64,000 nt of DNA, taken from NCBI RefSeq assembly GCF_030506305.1, contig NZ_CP119421.1, positions 984,354 through 1,048,353 of the forward strand, read 5' to 3'. The position numbers were made by a program, and so were the translations under genes. The DNA comes from Porifericola rhodea (lineage in GTDB: Bacteria; Bacteroidota; Bacteroidia; Cytophagales; Cyclobacteriaceae). Under the pieces are notes generated by a model, which saw nothing but the letters and a program-made list of their open reading frames with translations, ran no database searches and had not been told where the DNA came from. The stretch's first letter is position 1; the number at the start of each line of letters is the position of its first letter. Of the stretch, positions 19,119 through 28,250 are shown in pieces.

Positions 19119-20228
19119 CTAAAACTGATAGCTTATGCCTGCACTCAGGTTCTTATAATCGGACAGGCTAGCCTCCGTATGCAAACCTATGGCGCCCACT
19201 TGCACACTAAACCCCAGCCCCAGGCGCCACTGCCTATGAGGCAGGGACAAAGCCACAGGGTTAAGCTCATCATGAAAGAAGTATTCATAATAAGGCTCCT
19301 CTTCCTTAGCCCGAATATCCCTGCGTGGATACCTTCCATAGGTATTTATTATAGTGGAGCCAACATACCTGTTTACGCAAGCGTAGAACCTCCAATGTTT
19401 TACAGTTTTAGAAATATAAAGCTGCATTACATAGTTATTTGCCTTTACATCAAGTTTTTGTCCATCATACCATTCTTCTTTCTTTTGTTCTTCTGTTAGT
19501 ACAGTAATATGACCATGGTGCCAGTACCAGGCCTGAGTTCTACTCAAGCTTGACCGAGCATACTGATGGCTATAGGTAAATAGAAAAGATAAGTGTATGC
19601 TTTGTTCTTCAAGAGGAGCTATTAGCGGGTTTAAGGATTGTAGAATTCCAACACCATACATATAGGTATAATAATCAGTATTCTCATAATCTATGTGGAT
19701 ACCGGGTAGCCCACGCAATAAAATGCTGCTGTATTTAAATACTCCTATTTGTGCTTGTATGGAAGGTTGTGGAATGAAAGATAACCCAAGCCCTTCAGGT
19801 AGGCTAAACTCTGTAAGGTACATCTCCTCTCCATCCTGAGGGCGGGCAGTAGTAACAACGATATGCTGTCCATTATGACTAGCCCCTAAGGCAGTAGGGG
19901 AAAGTGTTTTACCATTTTGGCTAGTATGCACATCAGGGCTTAATGCCAGTTGGTTGACATCAAAATATCTATCTTTTTGTGGTGTTAAGGAAACAGTAGT
20001 TTGAAGGCTGATATTAATTTTGCCAGAGGATATAGTATCATTAATTATTAGCCAGCCATTGCCCAGATTAGCTTGCGCCGCATTAGCTAAAGGGGATAAA
20101 TAAGCCTGAGCTAAGTGACCCGCATTATCTCGCCCTCCCAGAATAAAAAAAGCTATCTCGCTCTGTGCCACACCTACTATCGGTAGCCAAAAAAAGGAAG
20201 TAAAAGTGAGTAGTATTTTTAACTTCAA
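19119..20228 (-). CDS. Putative outer-membrane protein of unknown function
   Basis: This 369-residue protein starts with a signal peptide (MKLKILLTFTSFFWLPIVGVAQ, cleavage after AQ). Alternating hydrophobic and polar residues and a C-terminal aromatic residue (LSAGISYQF) suggest an outer-membrane beta-barrel, with Tyr-rich segments in the middle. I do not recognise the family. The start is TTG: the frame has a TGA two codons upstream and no ATG, and the TTG overlaps the TGA stop of the acetyltransferase gene as TTGA, which suggests translational coupling. The position at the end of the polysaccharide operon fits a role at the outer membrane in surface glycan assembly, but this is inference. 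Confidence 0.65.
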   Translation of the reverse strand: MKLKILLTFTSFFWLPIVGVAQSEIAFFILGGRDNAGHLAQAYLSPLANAAQANLGNGWLIINDTISSGKINISLQTTVSLTPQKDRYFDVNQLALSPDVHTSQNGKTLSPTALGASHNGQHIVVTTARPQDGEEMYLTEFSLPEGLGLSFIPQPSIQAQIGVFKYSSILLRGLPGIHIDYENTDYYTYMYGVGILQSLNPLIAPLEEQSIHLSFLFTYSHQYARSSLSRTQAWYWHHGHITVLTEEQKKEEWYDGQKLDVKANNYVMQLYISKTVKHWRFYACVNRYVGSTIINTYGRYPRRDIRAKEEEPYYEYFFHDELNPVALSLPHRQWRLGLGFSVQVGAIGLHTEASLSDYKNLSAGISYQF

Positions 20229-20833
20229 GATTCATTATTTAAGGAGAACTGATGCACCGAAGCATAGCGCTCCTTTATCATCTTAGCAGGGTTTCCCACA
20301 TAAATTTTAGCACCCGGCAAGTCTTTGTATACCGAACTCCGTGCACCTACTACCGCCCCTCTGCCAATGCGTATTCCGGGAGCTACATATACATCCGTGG
20401 CCAGCCAGCATTCATCTTCTATATGTATAGGCTTTTCGTATATATCAAAGTGAGGAGCACTATAATCATGAGAACCAGTGCAAATGTAAGAGCGCTGAGA
20501 GATAACTGTATTCTTTCCAATATGTATATTTCCTAAACTGTATAGCACTACTTCATCTCCAATCCAGCTATAGTCTCCAATCTCTACCTTCCAGGGATAA
20601 GTTACTGTACAACTAGGCCTGAGAATGACACCTTTACCTACTTTAGCCCCAAAAGAACGAAGCAACCACCTTCGCCAGCCATACATAAACTGGGGAGAAG
20701 GTTTAAATAAAATGTTTTGTACCAGCCACCAGACTTGTACCAGCACACCGGATTTACCTCTAAAATTTGGCGGGAGTTGAAATTTGTCCAGTTGTTGAAA
20801 TTCTATCACATTTTTAAATATTGGTGGAAACAT
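20225..20833 (-). CDS. WcaF-type polysaccharide O-acetyltransferase
   Basis: This 202-residue protein has an N-terminal segment typical of the WcaF/colanic-acid acetyltransferase branch (KFQLPPNFRGKSG, QFMYGWRRWLLR). A left-handed beta-helix of hexapeptide repeats follows at about 60-185, with the acceptor-site His in CTGSHDYS and an extended loop before VAPGIRIGRGAVVGA. Such enzymes move acetyl from acetyl-CoA to a sugar hydroxyl in the cytoplasm during repeat-unit assembly. The gene is full length for the family. Its first third is duplicated as a broken copy about 1.27 kb upstream in the transcription direction. Its stop overlaps the TTG start of the next gene. Confidence 0.9.
   Translation of the reverse strand: MFPPIFKNVIEFQQLDKFQLPPNFRGKSGVLVQVWWLVQNILFKPSPQFMYGWRRWLLRSFGAKVGKGVILRPSCTVTYPWKVEIGDYSWIGDEVVLYSLGNIHIGKNTVISQRSYICTGSHDYSAPHFDIYEKPIHIEDECWLATDVYVAPGIRIGRGAVVGARSSVYKDLPGAKIYVGNPAKMIKERYASVHQFSLNNES
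20652..20798. repeat. 147-bp direct repeat, copy in intact WcaF gene
   Basis: This segment recurs at 21921-22067 in the same orientation (offset 1269) with five mismatches that I counted in 147 bases. Both copies encode the KFQLPPNFRGKSG to RRWLLRS part of WcaF. Confidence 0.93.
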
Positions 20834-20866
20834 ATAAATTTAGAATATATTTAATTTTCTAAATGA

Positions 20867-21784
20867 TTAGTTACTAGAGTAAAAAAATGTTACTCTTTTT
20901 GCTAACTCTGGGTATAAGATATTAGCAATATGCTTTTGTCCAAGCTCGTTAAAATGTATGTTATCATCATAGAATTTCTCTTCAAGACCAGTATTAAGTT
21001 CTAATATATAGGGTATATCGTATTTATCTAGTAAATGGATAATAGTATCGTTAATATACTTTGTTTGCATAAGTTCTCCTCGTTCCGCATGTAGATATAC
21101 CAAAAGCTCTATATTATGTTGCTTACAATAGTCTATAAAGAACTTCCATCCTGTATTGAATGGCTTAGATTCATCAGTTTCATTTGATAACTGCCTCTTC
21201 TTCTTTGTATTAAAAATAGGATCCACATATCGTGGAATCAAATATCTATCAAACAACTCGACTATCGCTAATGCATATTGCTGTTTTGGATGGTCTGGGC
21301 TAATACCTACCACTGGTTCAAAAGTCATATTATCGTAAGCATCGTGGCTACTAAATATCAGGCAAATCAATGAGGCTCCAAAGTTTCCATACTTGTTAAT
21401 AAATGCAGCAGCATTATCAGGACCCCATGATTTTGCTGCCAGATTAAGTACACGTATTGGTTGGTGAAACTGATCAGAAAGTTTACTTTCCAAGATACTT
21501 GCTGCCAAGCTATCATGTGTTGTCATAACTCCACCATCAATTACAGAGTCTCCTATAAGTAAAATTCTTACACTATCCCTTTGGCTCAGAGGAGCACTTC
21601 GCATTGAATGCTCATTTACTAAAATATGATTTCCAAAACGCACTCTGTTTTGATCAGGAACATACATATACTCATATTGATCACTTGCATAATATAGTGG
21701 AGCGTTGCGGAATCCAACGAACCTTAAACCAATCTCAAAAGCACAAATCAATAATATTAAGAATAGGATAACTCTAATTCTCAT
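20867..21784 (-). CDS. SGNH/GDSL-type hydrolase
   Basis: The 305-residue protein has an N-terminal membrane anchor or signal (ILFLILLICAFEIGL), then block I of the SGNH fold, LLIGDSVIDGG, at about residue 88 with the nucleophile Ser. The block V dyad D-x-x-H appears as DDNIHFNELGQKHIA near 272-286. Such proteins hydrolyse or transfer O-acyl groups on glycans, usually in the periplasm. Between an intact and a broken acetyltransferase gene, it may remove or add acetyl groups on the exported polysaccharide, as AlgX/PatB-like SGNH proteins do; this is inference. The base composition is AT-rich compared with the flanking WcaF sequence, consistent with insertion into a duplicated region. Confidence 0.75.
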   Translation of the reverse strand: MRIRVILFLILLICAFEIGLRFVGFRNAPLYYASDQYEYMYVPDQNRVRFGNHILVNEHSMRSAPLSQRDSVRILLIGDSVIDGGVMTTHDSLAASILESKLSDQFHQPIRVLNLAAKSWGPDNAAAFINKYGNFGASLICLIFSSHDAYDNMTFEPVVGISPDHPKQQYALAIVELFDRYLIPRYVDPIFNTKKKRQLSNETDESKPFNTGWKFFIDYCKQHNIELLVYLHAERGELMQTKYINDTIIHLLDKYDIPYILELNTGLEEKFYDDNIHFNELGQKHIANILYPELAKRVTFFYSSN

Positions 21785-21901
21785 AATAATGTATATTTAA
21801 ATTGAATCAATACAAAACCATTCCTGCTCCTATTCCTAGCTACAATCTCTTATATACCCTTCAAAGCATGGTGTACGGATAATAAGTTCTGAAAATACTA
21901 C

Positions 21902-22102
21902 CTATTCTTCTTTAACTCTTAAAGAACGAAGCAACCACCTTCGCCAGCCATACATAAACTGGGGAGAAGGTTTAAACAAAAGGTTTTGTACCAGCCACCA
22001 GACTTGTACCAGCACGCCGGACTTACCTCTAAAATTTGGCGGGAGTTGAAATTTGTCCGGTTGTTGATAAACTATTTCCTGATCTATAAGAAGGGTACGC
22101 AT
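21902..22102 (-). pseudogene. Truncated WcaF acetyltransferase remnant
   Basis: The 66-codon frame reproduces the N-terminal third of the intact WcaF at 20225-20833 (shared KFQLPPNFRGKSGVLVQVWW through YGWRRWLLRS), then stops after LRVKEE. No hexapeptide repeats follow, so it cannot be an active acetyltransferase. The 147-bp core is about 97 percent identical to the intact gene, but the first 12 residues differ. The sequence from 21785 to 21901 shows no trace of the missing domain. Confidence 0.85.
21921..22067. repeat. 147-bp direct repeat, copy in WcaF remnant
   Basis: This is the partner of 20652-20798. The two copies flank the SGNH hydrolase gene, so homologous recombination between them would delete that gene and rebuild a WcaF frame. 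Confidence 0.93.
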
Positions 22103-22112
22103 AAGCTTTAAG

Positions 22113-23603
22113 CTATTTTCTTTTTGAAATGTCTGAAATTATATAAGGACGAATATGCCAGACCAAGCCCAGCATGAGCCCTGTATTCCTGGACAAATCC
22201 CCCCAGTCTATACCTACATCAGCATTCATGGTAAGCATAGGACCTGCCTGATAAGTTAATTGCTGCAACGCATAGCCTTGGTTCTTATGAGGAGCTAAAA
22301 TATCCTGACTATCCTTATTCGGATAATAGCGAGCAAAGCTTAGCAAAGTCTTTGTCTTGAGTTTAGGAAACGGACTTGCCAGCAAACCTAGATGAGCGGC
22401 AACTACTCTATTACCGGGCATATTATAGTTCATAGGATACTGCACTTCAGGGTTCCATTGCGGTGCTTCAATTTCTTCAAAGTACTTACTGGCTCGTGTT
22501 CGGTTGATAATCAGAGGAGAGCCAATTACCTGTTGCATATACTCCCAACCAGTCTGGTATACTCCATTGACATAATAATGATAAGGTTCTTTAGCCCCCT
22601 TAAAATTACTCATCTGCTTGGTATACAAAAACTCTAAGAGGACTGACTGTATAACACCTGTTCTGTTTTTATTATCTAATGATATACCTACTAATCTATC
22701 TATGTTTCTGAAGGTAATGCTGGTACCCGTTTCTATAGGAGTCTGGGTATAAAAGTGAAATAGAAAATACTCCCCTTCATAGAGTACCCCTCCATCTACC
22801 GAACCTCTTTGCATGCCTGCCCTATTTGGTCTTATATCAGGGTGAAACCTATGCACACTTCCATCATCCGCTTCTTTAACCAGTACTACATTCATAAAGC
22901 CCTGGAATGATCTATCCATTTTAAAAGTGTCACTTTCTATGCCTCCCCATATTCCATAGTGCTGTACTCCTCCATAAAGCATCAGCTTATTTTTACCTAC
23001 CCTCAGGTGCAATGCCTTCTCATGTAGAAAAGCACGCTGCATTTGTCTTTCTTTTCCCATCCACCCGTGGCTAAACACACCTTTAAACTGTAGCCAGCCA
23101 TTAGTAAATGGAACCTCTACATAATCGGAATTGGCAATACTAATCTTGGGAATAGGCAAGGCATTCTGGCTTATGCCTAATGAGCCACTGGAAAGTTCCT
23201 GATGTACCTCGCCAATGCTTTGCTCATACCGCCCGGCACGCAAAGCCCACTTCCCATAACTAAAGCGCATATAGGCCTGCTGCACGATATTGATTTTGAA
23301 ATGTGCATTGTTATACACTGCCATACCATAATCTAAAGCCAGATAAGGCTTTGCCTTGATATACTTTCCAGAAGAATTGAATATATGCTGATTAGAAAAA
23401 TACAGATAGCTGCTTACATCTGTTTTTTCTTCACTAATAGTTGCATACCTATTAGCAACCAACCATAGAGGTTGATAATCTTTTTGCGCCAGCGTAAAGT
23501 TAGTACCTATTTGTAGCTGAAGAGAATCCAGAAACTGTGCCTTAAGAAAAACAGGGCACAGACAGCATATTATCCATAAGGTTCTTTTAAGTACAAAAGA
23601 CAT
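22113..23603 (-). CDS. Capsule assembly protein Wzi family, outer membrane
   Basis: I chose the ATG at 23603 because it opens a clean signal peptide (MSFVLKRTLWIICCLCPVFLKAQ), giving about 496 residues. A longer frame to 23684 would overlap the upstream glycosyltransferase gene by 44 bases. The mature protein is rich in amphipathic beta-strands with the family's features: YGKWALRAGRYEQSIG, SNDSY-like SNSDYVEVPFTNGW, and late AHLGLLASPFPKLKTKTLLS. E. coli Wzi is an 18-strand barrel and lectin that ties capsule to the cell surface. Bacteroidota homologues are longer, as here. The gene lies within the polysaccharide operon, so it probably anchors this glycan. Confidence 0.88.
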   Translation of the reverse strand: MSFVLKRTLWIICCLCPVFLKAQFLDSLQLQIGTNFTLAQKDYQPLWLVANRYATISEEKTDVSSYLYFSNQHIFNSSGKYIKAKPYLALDYGMAVYNNAHFKINIVQQAYMRFSYGKWALRAGRYEQSIGEVHQELSSGSLGISQNALPIPKISIANSDYVEVPFTNGWLQFKGVFSHGWMGKERQMQRAFLHEKALHLRVGKNKLMLYGGVQHYGIWGGIESDTFKMDRSFQGFMNVVLVKEADDGSVHRFHPDIRPNRAGMQRGSVDGGVLYEGEYFLFHFYTQTPIETGTSITFRNIDRLVGISLDNKNRTGVIQSVLLEFLYTKQMSNFKGAKEPYHYYVNGVYQTGWEYMQQVIGSPLIINRTRASKYFEEIEAPQWNPEVQYPMNYNMPGNRVVAAHLGLLASPFPKLKTKTLLSFARYYPNKDSQDILAPHKNQGYALQQLTYQAGPMLTMNADVGIDWGDLSRNTGLMLGLVWHIRPYIISDISKRK

Positions 23604-23640
23604 CGCTGCTATGATTAAAGTATAAGATAAAATAGCGCTT

Positions 23641-24543
23641 TCAGACTGTAGATTTACTAAGTACAGACTCGTCCTGTACCTCAACAGAGGTATGATTATG
23701 TTGTATATGCTTTAATTCATACATCTTGGCATCTACCAAAAAGCGATACCAGCACCCCTGCAGAAAATGCCACATTAAGCCTGGCATACCATCCAGAAAG
23801 CCTAATAATAAAAAGTAACGATAAAAGAAGTAGAAGAAAGGCCTGACAAAGAGAGGAATTTTACTGTATACCTTTTCCTTAAGCCAGCGCTTACGGGAGT
23901 ACTGCTCGCCCCTTAGAGTAACCTCCACATTCTGTGCAGAAGTTGTCTTCTGCTGTATGTTAATCAAATCTTTAAGCTCGCGGCTGGCGTAATTGTTATG
24001 CTTAGTAATCCACCAGCTCAGGTCGTTCAGGTTATGATCTACCATATCATATGTCATACTTTCCAGCTCACCCTCCTCCAGCACTACATGTTCATCCATC
24101 CAGCGTTCTTCTACCTTAGCTTTACCCGTACGCCATATTCTGAGCAAACGATGAGGATACCAGCCTCCATGCTTTATCCAACGATTCATAAAATACACCC
24201 TCCTTTTAATGATAAAGCCTCCGGTAGCTGCATTAGTTACAGGCAAGCTCTCATTAATTTCTGCAATAAGCTCTTCAGTCAGATACTCATCGCAATCCAT
24301 ACGCATAGTCCATTCGGTATTGATAGGGAGTTGCTCTAGCGCCCAGTTAAACTGCGTAGCATGATTAGTCCATGGGTTCTGATACACTGCTGCGCCCAAA
24401 GCTTCAGCAATTTCACAGGTTCTATCGCTAGAGTAGCTATCTACTATATAGATTTGAGAGCTAATACGCTGTAAGTTACGTATACAGCGCTCTATATGCT
24501 TCTCTTCATTATAGGTTAGGATGATAATGCTAAGCGAATTCAT
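23641..24543 (-). CDS. Family 2 glycosyltransferase (WaaE/KdtX-like)
   Basis: The 300-residue protein begins with the GT-A signature LSIIILTYNEEKHIERCI. A metal-binding motif MRMDCDEYL follows at about 100-108, then an acceptor-side region (HGGWYPHRLLRIWRTGKAK). C-terminal aromatic segments around KIPLFVRPFFYFFYRYFLL suggest membrane association. This pattern is close to the LPS-core WaaE/KdtX group, which adds a sugar to a lipid-linked or core acceptor. The gene is 15 bp from the upstream glycosyltransferase and 37 bp from the Wzi start, so it is probably co-transcribed. The donor sugar cannot be predicted. Confidence 0.88.
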   Translation of the reverse strand: MNSLSIIILTYNEEKHIERCIRNLQRISSQIYIVDSYSSDRTCEIAEALGAAVYQNPWTNHATQFNWALEQLPINTEWTMRMDCDEYLTEELIAEINESLPVTNAATGGFIIKRRVYFMNRWIKHGGWYPHRLLRIWRTGKAKVEERWMDEHVVLEEGELESMTYDMVDHNLNDLSWWITKHNNYASRELKDLINIQQKTTSAQNVEVTLRGEQYSRKRWLKEKVYSKIPLFVRPFFYFFYRYFLLLGFLDGMPGLMWHFLQGCWYRFLVDAKMYELKHIQHNHTSVEVQDESVLSKSTV

Positions 24544-24557
24544 ATTATTAGGTACTT

Positions 24558-25688
24558 TTAAGCCATTAAGGATCTATAGTTATTCTCATACTCTTTAATC
24601 AGGACTTCCTGAGAGAAATTTTTATGTATAGTGTCCTTAGCGTGTATATTTATGTATGCCCTTTTTTCTTTATCCCAGTAAGCTTCTTCAATCGCAGCTT
24701 TAATAGCTGATACCTTTAATGCACTTACCCACCCTAAATTATTCTCCTGTACAAAAGAGGCTAAACCAACTTGTTCAGAAATAAGCACTGGCGTTCCCAC
24801 ATGCAGCGCCTCTATTACTACATTTGCAAAATTTTCATTATAAGAAGTCAACACAAAGAGGTCTGCCTGCATGAGCACATCAAATTTTTCCTCATAGTTT
24901 TTCCAGCCAATCCAATCTACCTTTTCTTCTATCCCTAAAATAGCAGTCTTGGCCTGAAGTTCTGATATATAGGTTTGTTCTCCAGAGCCCGCAATTTCTA
25001 ACTTTAAGGGTAACTTACACTGTGCTACTGCCTCCAGTAAAAGCTCTATCCCTTTTTTTGGATGTATACGCGACAAAAAAACCAGCGTAAAAGTCTCATT
25101 ATCTGGTTTTATGATAATACTTTCGGGCAAGTTAAGTATGTTGGGCAGTAGAAAGCCCTTCCAATTGGGAATCAGACCCTCACACTCATTCTTTTCAGAA
25201 ACAGCTGTAGCATGAAAAACTGCTTTAGCTAAAGCCTTTCTTCCGAATGACTTATGTAGAATTTTCTTTGGAATACTATGGGTAGTATTGATAATGTAGG
25301 CACTTAACATCCCTCTGGGAGATATAATTACCTTAACTCCACTTTGGTGGCATATCCATGCTGCCACCATTACTAAGATGTTCCACCAGGAGTGAATATG
25401 CACTATATCATACTTCTTAACATTATTATTCAAAGATTTCCATAGTGCTGGTGAAATATGAGTATGATCTTTAGTAATCCTCCTAAAATAAGTTACACTC
25501 ACACCATCTACATTTACAGTAGATCCTGGTTTAACCTCTAATTCTTTATTTCCATTGGCTGTGGTAGTAAACACATCCACTACATTACCCGAACTTACCA
25601 ATCCCTCACATAATCGAGCTACCGATTCAATAGGTCCTCCATAGATATAGGCAGGTTTATAAGAGGGAACTATTGTGAGAATTTTCAT
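24558..25688 (-). CDS. Family 4 glycosyltransferase
   Basis: This 376-residue GT-B protein has an N-terminal Rossmann domain with the glycine-rich acceptor loop IYGGPIESVARLCEGL. The C-terminal donor domain carries VFLSRIHPKKGIELLLEA and the E-x7-E motif in VVIEALHVGTPVLISEQ. These are retaining transferases using nucleotide-sugar donors at the cytoplasmic face. Its start overlaps the stop of the upstream GT2 gene by four bases (ATGA), which shows operon organisation. Confidence 0.92.
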   Translation of the reverse strand: MKILTIVPSYKPAYIYGGPIESVARLCEGLVSSGNVVDVFTTTANGNKELEVKPGSTVNVDGVSVTYFRRITKDHTHISPALWKSLNNNVKKYDIVHIHSWWNILVMVAAWICHQSGVKVIISPRGMLSAYIINTTHSIPKKILHKSFGRKALAKAVFHATAVSEKNECEGLIPNWKGFLLPNILNLPESIIIKPDNETFTLVFLSRIHPKKGIELLLEAVAQCKLPLKLEIAGSGEQTYISELQAKTAILGIEEKVDWIGWKNYEEKFDVLMQADLFVLTSYNENFANVVIEALHVGTPVLISEQVGLASFVQENNLGWVSALKVSAIKAAIEEAYWDKEKRAYINIHAKDTIHKNFSQEVLIKEYENNYRSLMA

Positions 25689-26524
25689 GGGATAATTGAT
25701 TGATATTTGTTTTTGAATAATATTTTGTTCAGTGAATCTGGAATAATATTTAAAAAATGTTGAAACAAATAATAGGCAATGGCATTCAGTACAGATTTAT
25801 GTTTTTTTCTGAAATAAAAATTGATATTAGGATTACTACCTAAGGGAGAGTATAACTTTTTAAGCCTCTGGGATAAGGTGGAATTATTCAACCTTTCTCT
25901 ACATATGAGATTTTTTTCACCTTGAGCTATAGCAACCCTTGTTGATAATACTTTTATCCCATTACTTAAAGCTCTAAGTCCATAGTCTACATCTCCTAAA
26001 TCATGGTGAAACACATTATCAAATAACCCAATTCTATCAAATACAAATTGAGGAACAAGGACAGCATTTCCGTTTAAACTCCGAATTGGATTCAGCTCAT
26101 TATTTGCACTAATAATTTCTCTGTTTTCACTAAATCCTCCATATAAAACTTCTCCTGACTCAGACTCTATTATACCTGAAATAATAGCTCTATCATTTTG
26201 AATTTTTGAACATTCTAGTAATTCTCTAAATGCATTTGGATAAAGAAAAACATCATCATTTAACCATATATAAAAAGTATAATTATGCTTTGACGCAACT
26301 TCCCAAGCCAATCGCATTCCTCTACTCCAAAACAAATTACCACTCCCAGATATAATATTCACCTTAGGAAATCGTTTCTTTATAGCATCAGAAGTACCAT
26401 CTGTAGAACCATCATCAACTAAAAAAACATCAAAATTCAAATCAAACTGATACAATGCATTTAAACATGTCAGGGTTTTATCTTTACGATTAAAACAAGT
26501 CAAAAGTATAGCGATTTTGTCCAT
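25685..26524 (-). CDS. Family 2 glycosyltransferase (rhamnosyltransferase-like)
   Basis: The 279-residue protein has a GT-A fold with LLTCFNRKDKTLTCLNAL at the N-terminus, VDDGSTDGT at about 37-45, and the metal-binding LNDDVFLYPNAF near 92-103. The FDNVFHHDLGDVDYGLRA region is typical of the GT2 group that includes rhamnosyltransferases. The reaction is probably addition of one sugar to the polyprenyl-linked repeat unit. The stop overlaps the next gene's ATG. Base composition is strongly AT-rich, as in the genes up to 31.6 kb. Confidence 0.88.
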   Translation of the reverse strand: MDKIAILLTCFNRKDKTLTCLNALYQFDLNFDVFLVDDGSTDGTSDAIKKRFPKVNIISGSGNLFWSRGMRLAWEVASKHNYTFYIWLNDDVFLYPNAFRELLECSKIQNDRAIISGIIESESGEVLYGGFSENREIISANNELNPIRSLNGNAVLVPQFVFDRIGLFDNVFHHDLGDVDYGLRALSNGIKVLSTRVAIAQGEKNLICRERLNNSTLSQRLKKLYSPLGSNPNINFYFRKKHKSVLNAIAYYLFQHFLNIIPDSLNKILFKNKYQSIIP

Positions 26525-26853
26525 GTTTTCGGAAAAATCTATTTGATTTAAACAAAGTAATTTTTTGCCCTTATAAGCCTGAAGTTCGTTTTTTTATTAA
26601 TCAAGTTGCACTTAGTTAAGTATATAACTAGCCTGTAAACGAGCAAAGGTCTCTCTGTTTACTAAACAAAATTTGGTATATACCAAGTAAGAGCTGTACT
26701 TAGCTCAGCAATTTTTTATTTTAATACTTCAGCAATTTACCTTTCTTTTGTTTGTAACTTGATCACAGAATACTTATACACTCTTTTTATATAAGCACTT
26801 ATCCTATCTTTGTAAAGATCACTTGTTCGCGGCATTGTCGCTAATTGAGTTCA
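26525..26853. other. Intergenic with two palindromes
   Basis: This 329-bp gap separates the polymerase gene from the next glycosyltransferase gene. It contains a perfect 14-bp palindrome at 26673-26686 (TTGGTATATACCAA) and an inverted repeat TGTTTA-C-TAAACA at 26656-26668. A candidate promoter lies just downstream in the minus direction. No gene is visible. Confidence 0.6.
26617..26647 (-). promoter_or_regulatory. Candidate internal promoter of the polysaccharide operon
   Basis: On the minus strand, TTTG (26644-26647) and TATACTTA (26617-26624) are separated by exactly 19 bases. The spacing fits the Bacteroidota consensus, but the -7 element matches only four of six fixed positions. The two palindromes lie immediately upstream. 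Confidence 0.3.
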
Positions 26854-28092
26854 TTATTTAAATATAAACTTGATTTTTTGATATAATTCTATATTAGACA
26901 TTGATTTTAAGTTAATATTAAATGCAAGGCCTATCACTATGAACAAAAACAAAATGTTAGGATTAAACACTATTCTATCCTCGATAAAAGAAAACAATCC
27001 TTTGAATGCTAGCCAGCATCCTAACATTATACAAAACCAATTTTTTGACTGGTAAATGAGTTTATAAGATCCTAAAACAAAAAGACTATAATAAATAATA
27101 ACTCCTATTAATCCTGAATACTGATAAAAATTGAGCATTCCAGATTCAGTTCCAGGTCTTCCCCCTTTATATTTTTCATCAAAGTTACGATTTTCTAACT
27201 CCGTTAAAAAAGTTTCTGTTCTACCGTACGCACCTAACCCATACAAACTAGCGTCATTTTTATCTAATGAAGCCAATACATCAGTATATATACCTGTTCG
27301 AGAATCAACCGCAATTTTTTTCTGTTCGGAACTTAAGTTGAGGTAACTACTAATTTTAAAAACATTGAAAGAAGTTGTTAATGCTAATACTAAAAATAGA
27401 GGAGGAGAAAAAATAAATATAAATCTAAGACTTGCTATCCACCATTTGGCTAATGATAGCCTGGGAAAATAAAAAGAAAACATAATAAGATAGGACACTA
27501 AAATATTAATGAGATTGGATCGTACTTCTAGATCACTAAAAAAAGATAAAATAGAAATAACAATTATTAGTATTTTATACTTTTTTTGGACAAAGGGTAT
27601 CAATAAAATAAATACATAAATAGGTGCAGAATAATGAGCAAAGTCGTAGATATTCAAATGACGATTAATCGGAATTAACAATACTAACGCTAGAAGTAAC
27701 CCGTATTTCCAATAAAATTTGAAAAAAAACACCCAATATTCTCTTTTAGACGACATGATTATTATAAATGGAAAAAGCACCATATCTAACATGCCTGAAT
27801 ACATTAATATTTTTAAATCATCTGATGTTTTTGCTATCCAAAAACCTCTAGCAATTGTTATCAAATTGAGTAAATAAAAAATATTTATTGCCCTGTGATT
27901 TTGTTTAAAAAAAGACAAGAAAAAATCCTTTCTTTCAGATAAAAATATAAAGGCGACTAAAAACAGTAATACTAACTGAATCAAACTAATTCCTACAATC
28001 CTATCTGGAAAAAAAAACAGAAATATGGCTGGTGTCACGGAAAACACAACTATTAAAAGTATGAATTCCGTAAACTTAATCGTTTTTAACAT
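26854..28092 (-). CDS. Wzy-like polysaccharide polymerase / O-antigen ligase family membrane protein
   Basis: This 412-residue protein has about ten to twelve hydrophobic segments, for example at 8-30, 33-52, 68-82, 95-112, 130-142, 150-165, 172-186, 215-240, 330-350 and 375-395. A long soluble loop at about 250-325 contains DSRTGIYTDVLASLDKND and LYGLGAYGRTETFL, the pattern seen in polymerase/ligase periplasmic loops. The family joins lipid-linked repeat units in the periplasm. It is the only such candidate in the locus. Sequence similarity within Wzy proteins is low, so the call rests on topology, loop position and neighbours. Confidence 0.8.
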   Translation of the reverse strand: MLKTIKFTEFILLIVVFSVTPAIFLFFFPDRIVGISLIQLVLLFLVAFIFLSERKDFFLSFFKQNHRAINIFYLLNLITIARGFWIAKTSDDLKILMYSGMLDMVLFPFIIIMSSKREYWVFFFKFYWKYGLLLALVLLIPINRHLNIYDFAHYSAPIYVFILLIPFVQKKYKILIIVISILSFFSDLEVRSNLINILVSYLIMFSFYFPRLSLAKWWIASLRFIFIFSPPLFLVLALTTSFNVFKISSYLNLSSEQKKIAVDSRTGIYTDVLASLDKNDASLYGLGAYGRTETFLTELENRNFDEKYKGGRPGTESGMLNFYQYSGLIGVIIYYSLFVLGSYKLIYQSKNWFCIMLGCWLAFKGLFSFIEDRIVFNPNILFLFIVIGLAFNINLKSMSNIELYQKIKFIFK

Positions 28093-28250
28093 TTTACATC
28101 TTTATTATTTATATATGCTAGTAAAGCATCTATTTCACGTAATAAGTGGTTATTTTCCTCTAACCAAGAAGATGTCTTTATTCCACCAATTGTAATTCTA
28201 TTTTTACAAACTATATGTTTTTCTTTGTGTAACTTCAGTTACTAATAAAA

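Noticed and set aside
23604-23684. Longer start for the Wzi gene
   Set aside because: It would overlap the upstream glycosyltransferase gene and place 27 extra residues before a clean signal peptide.
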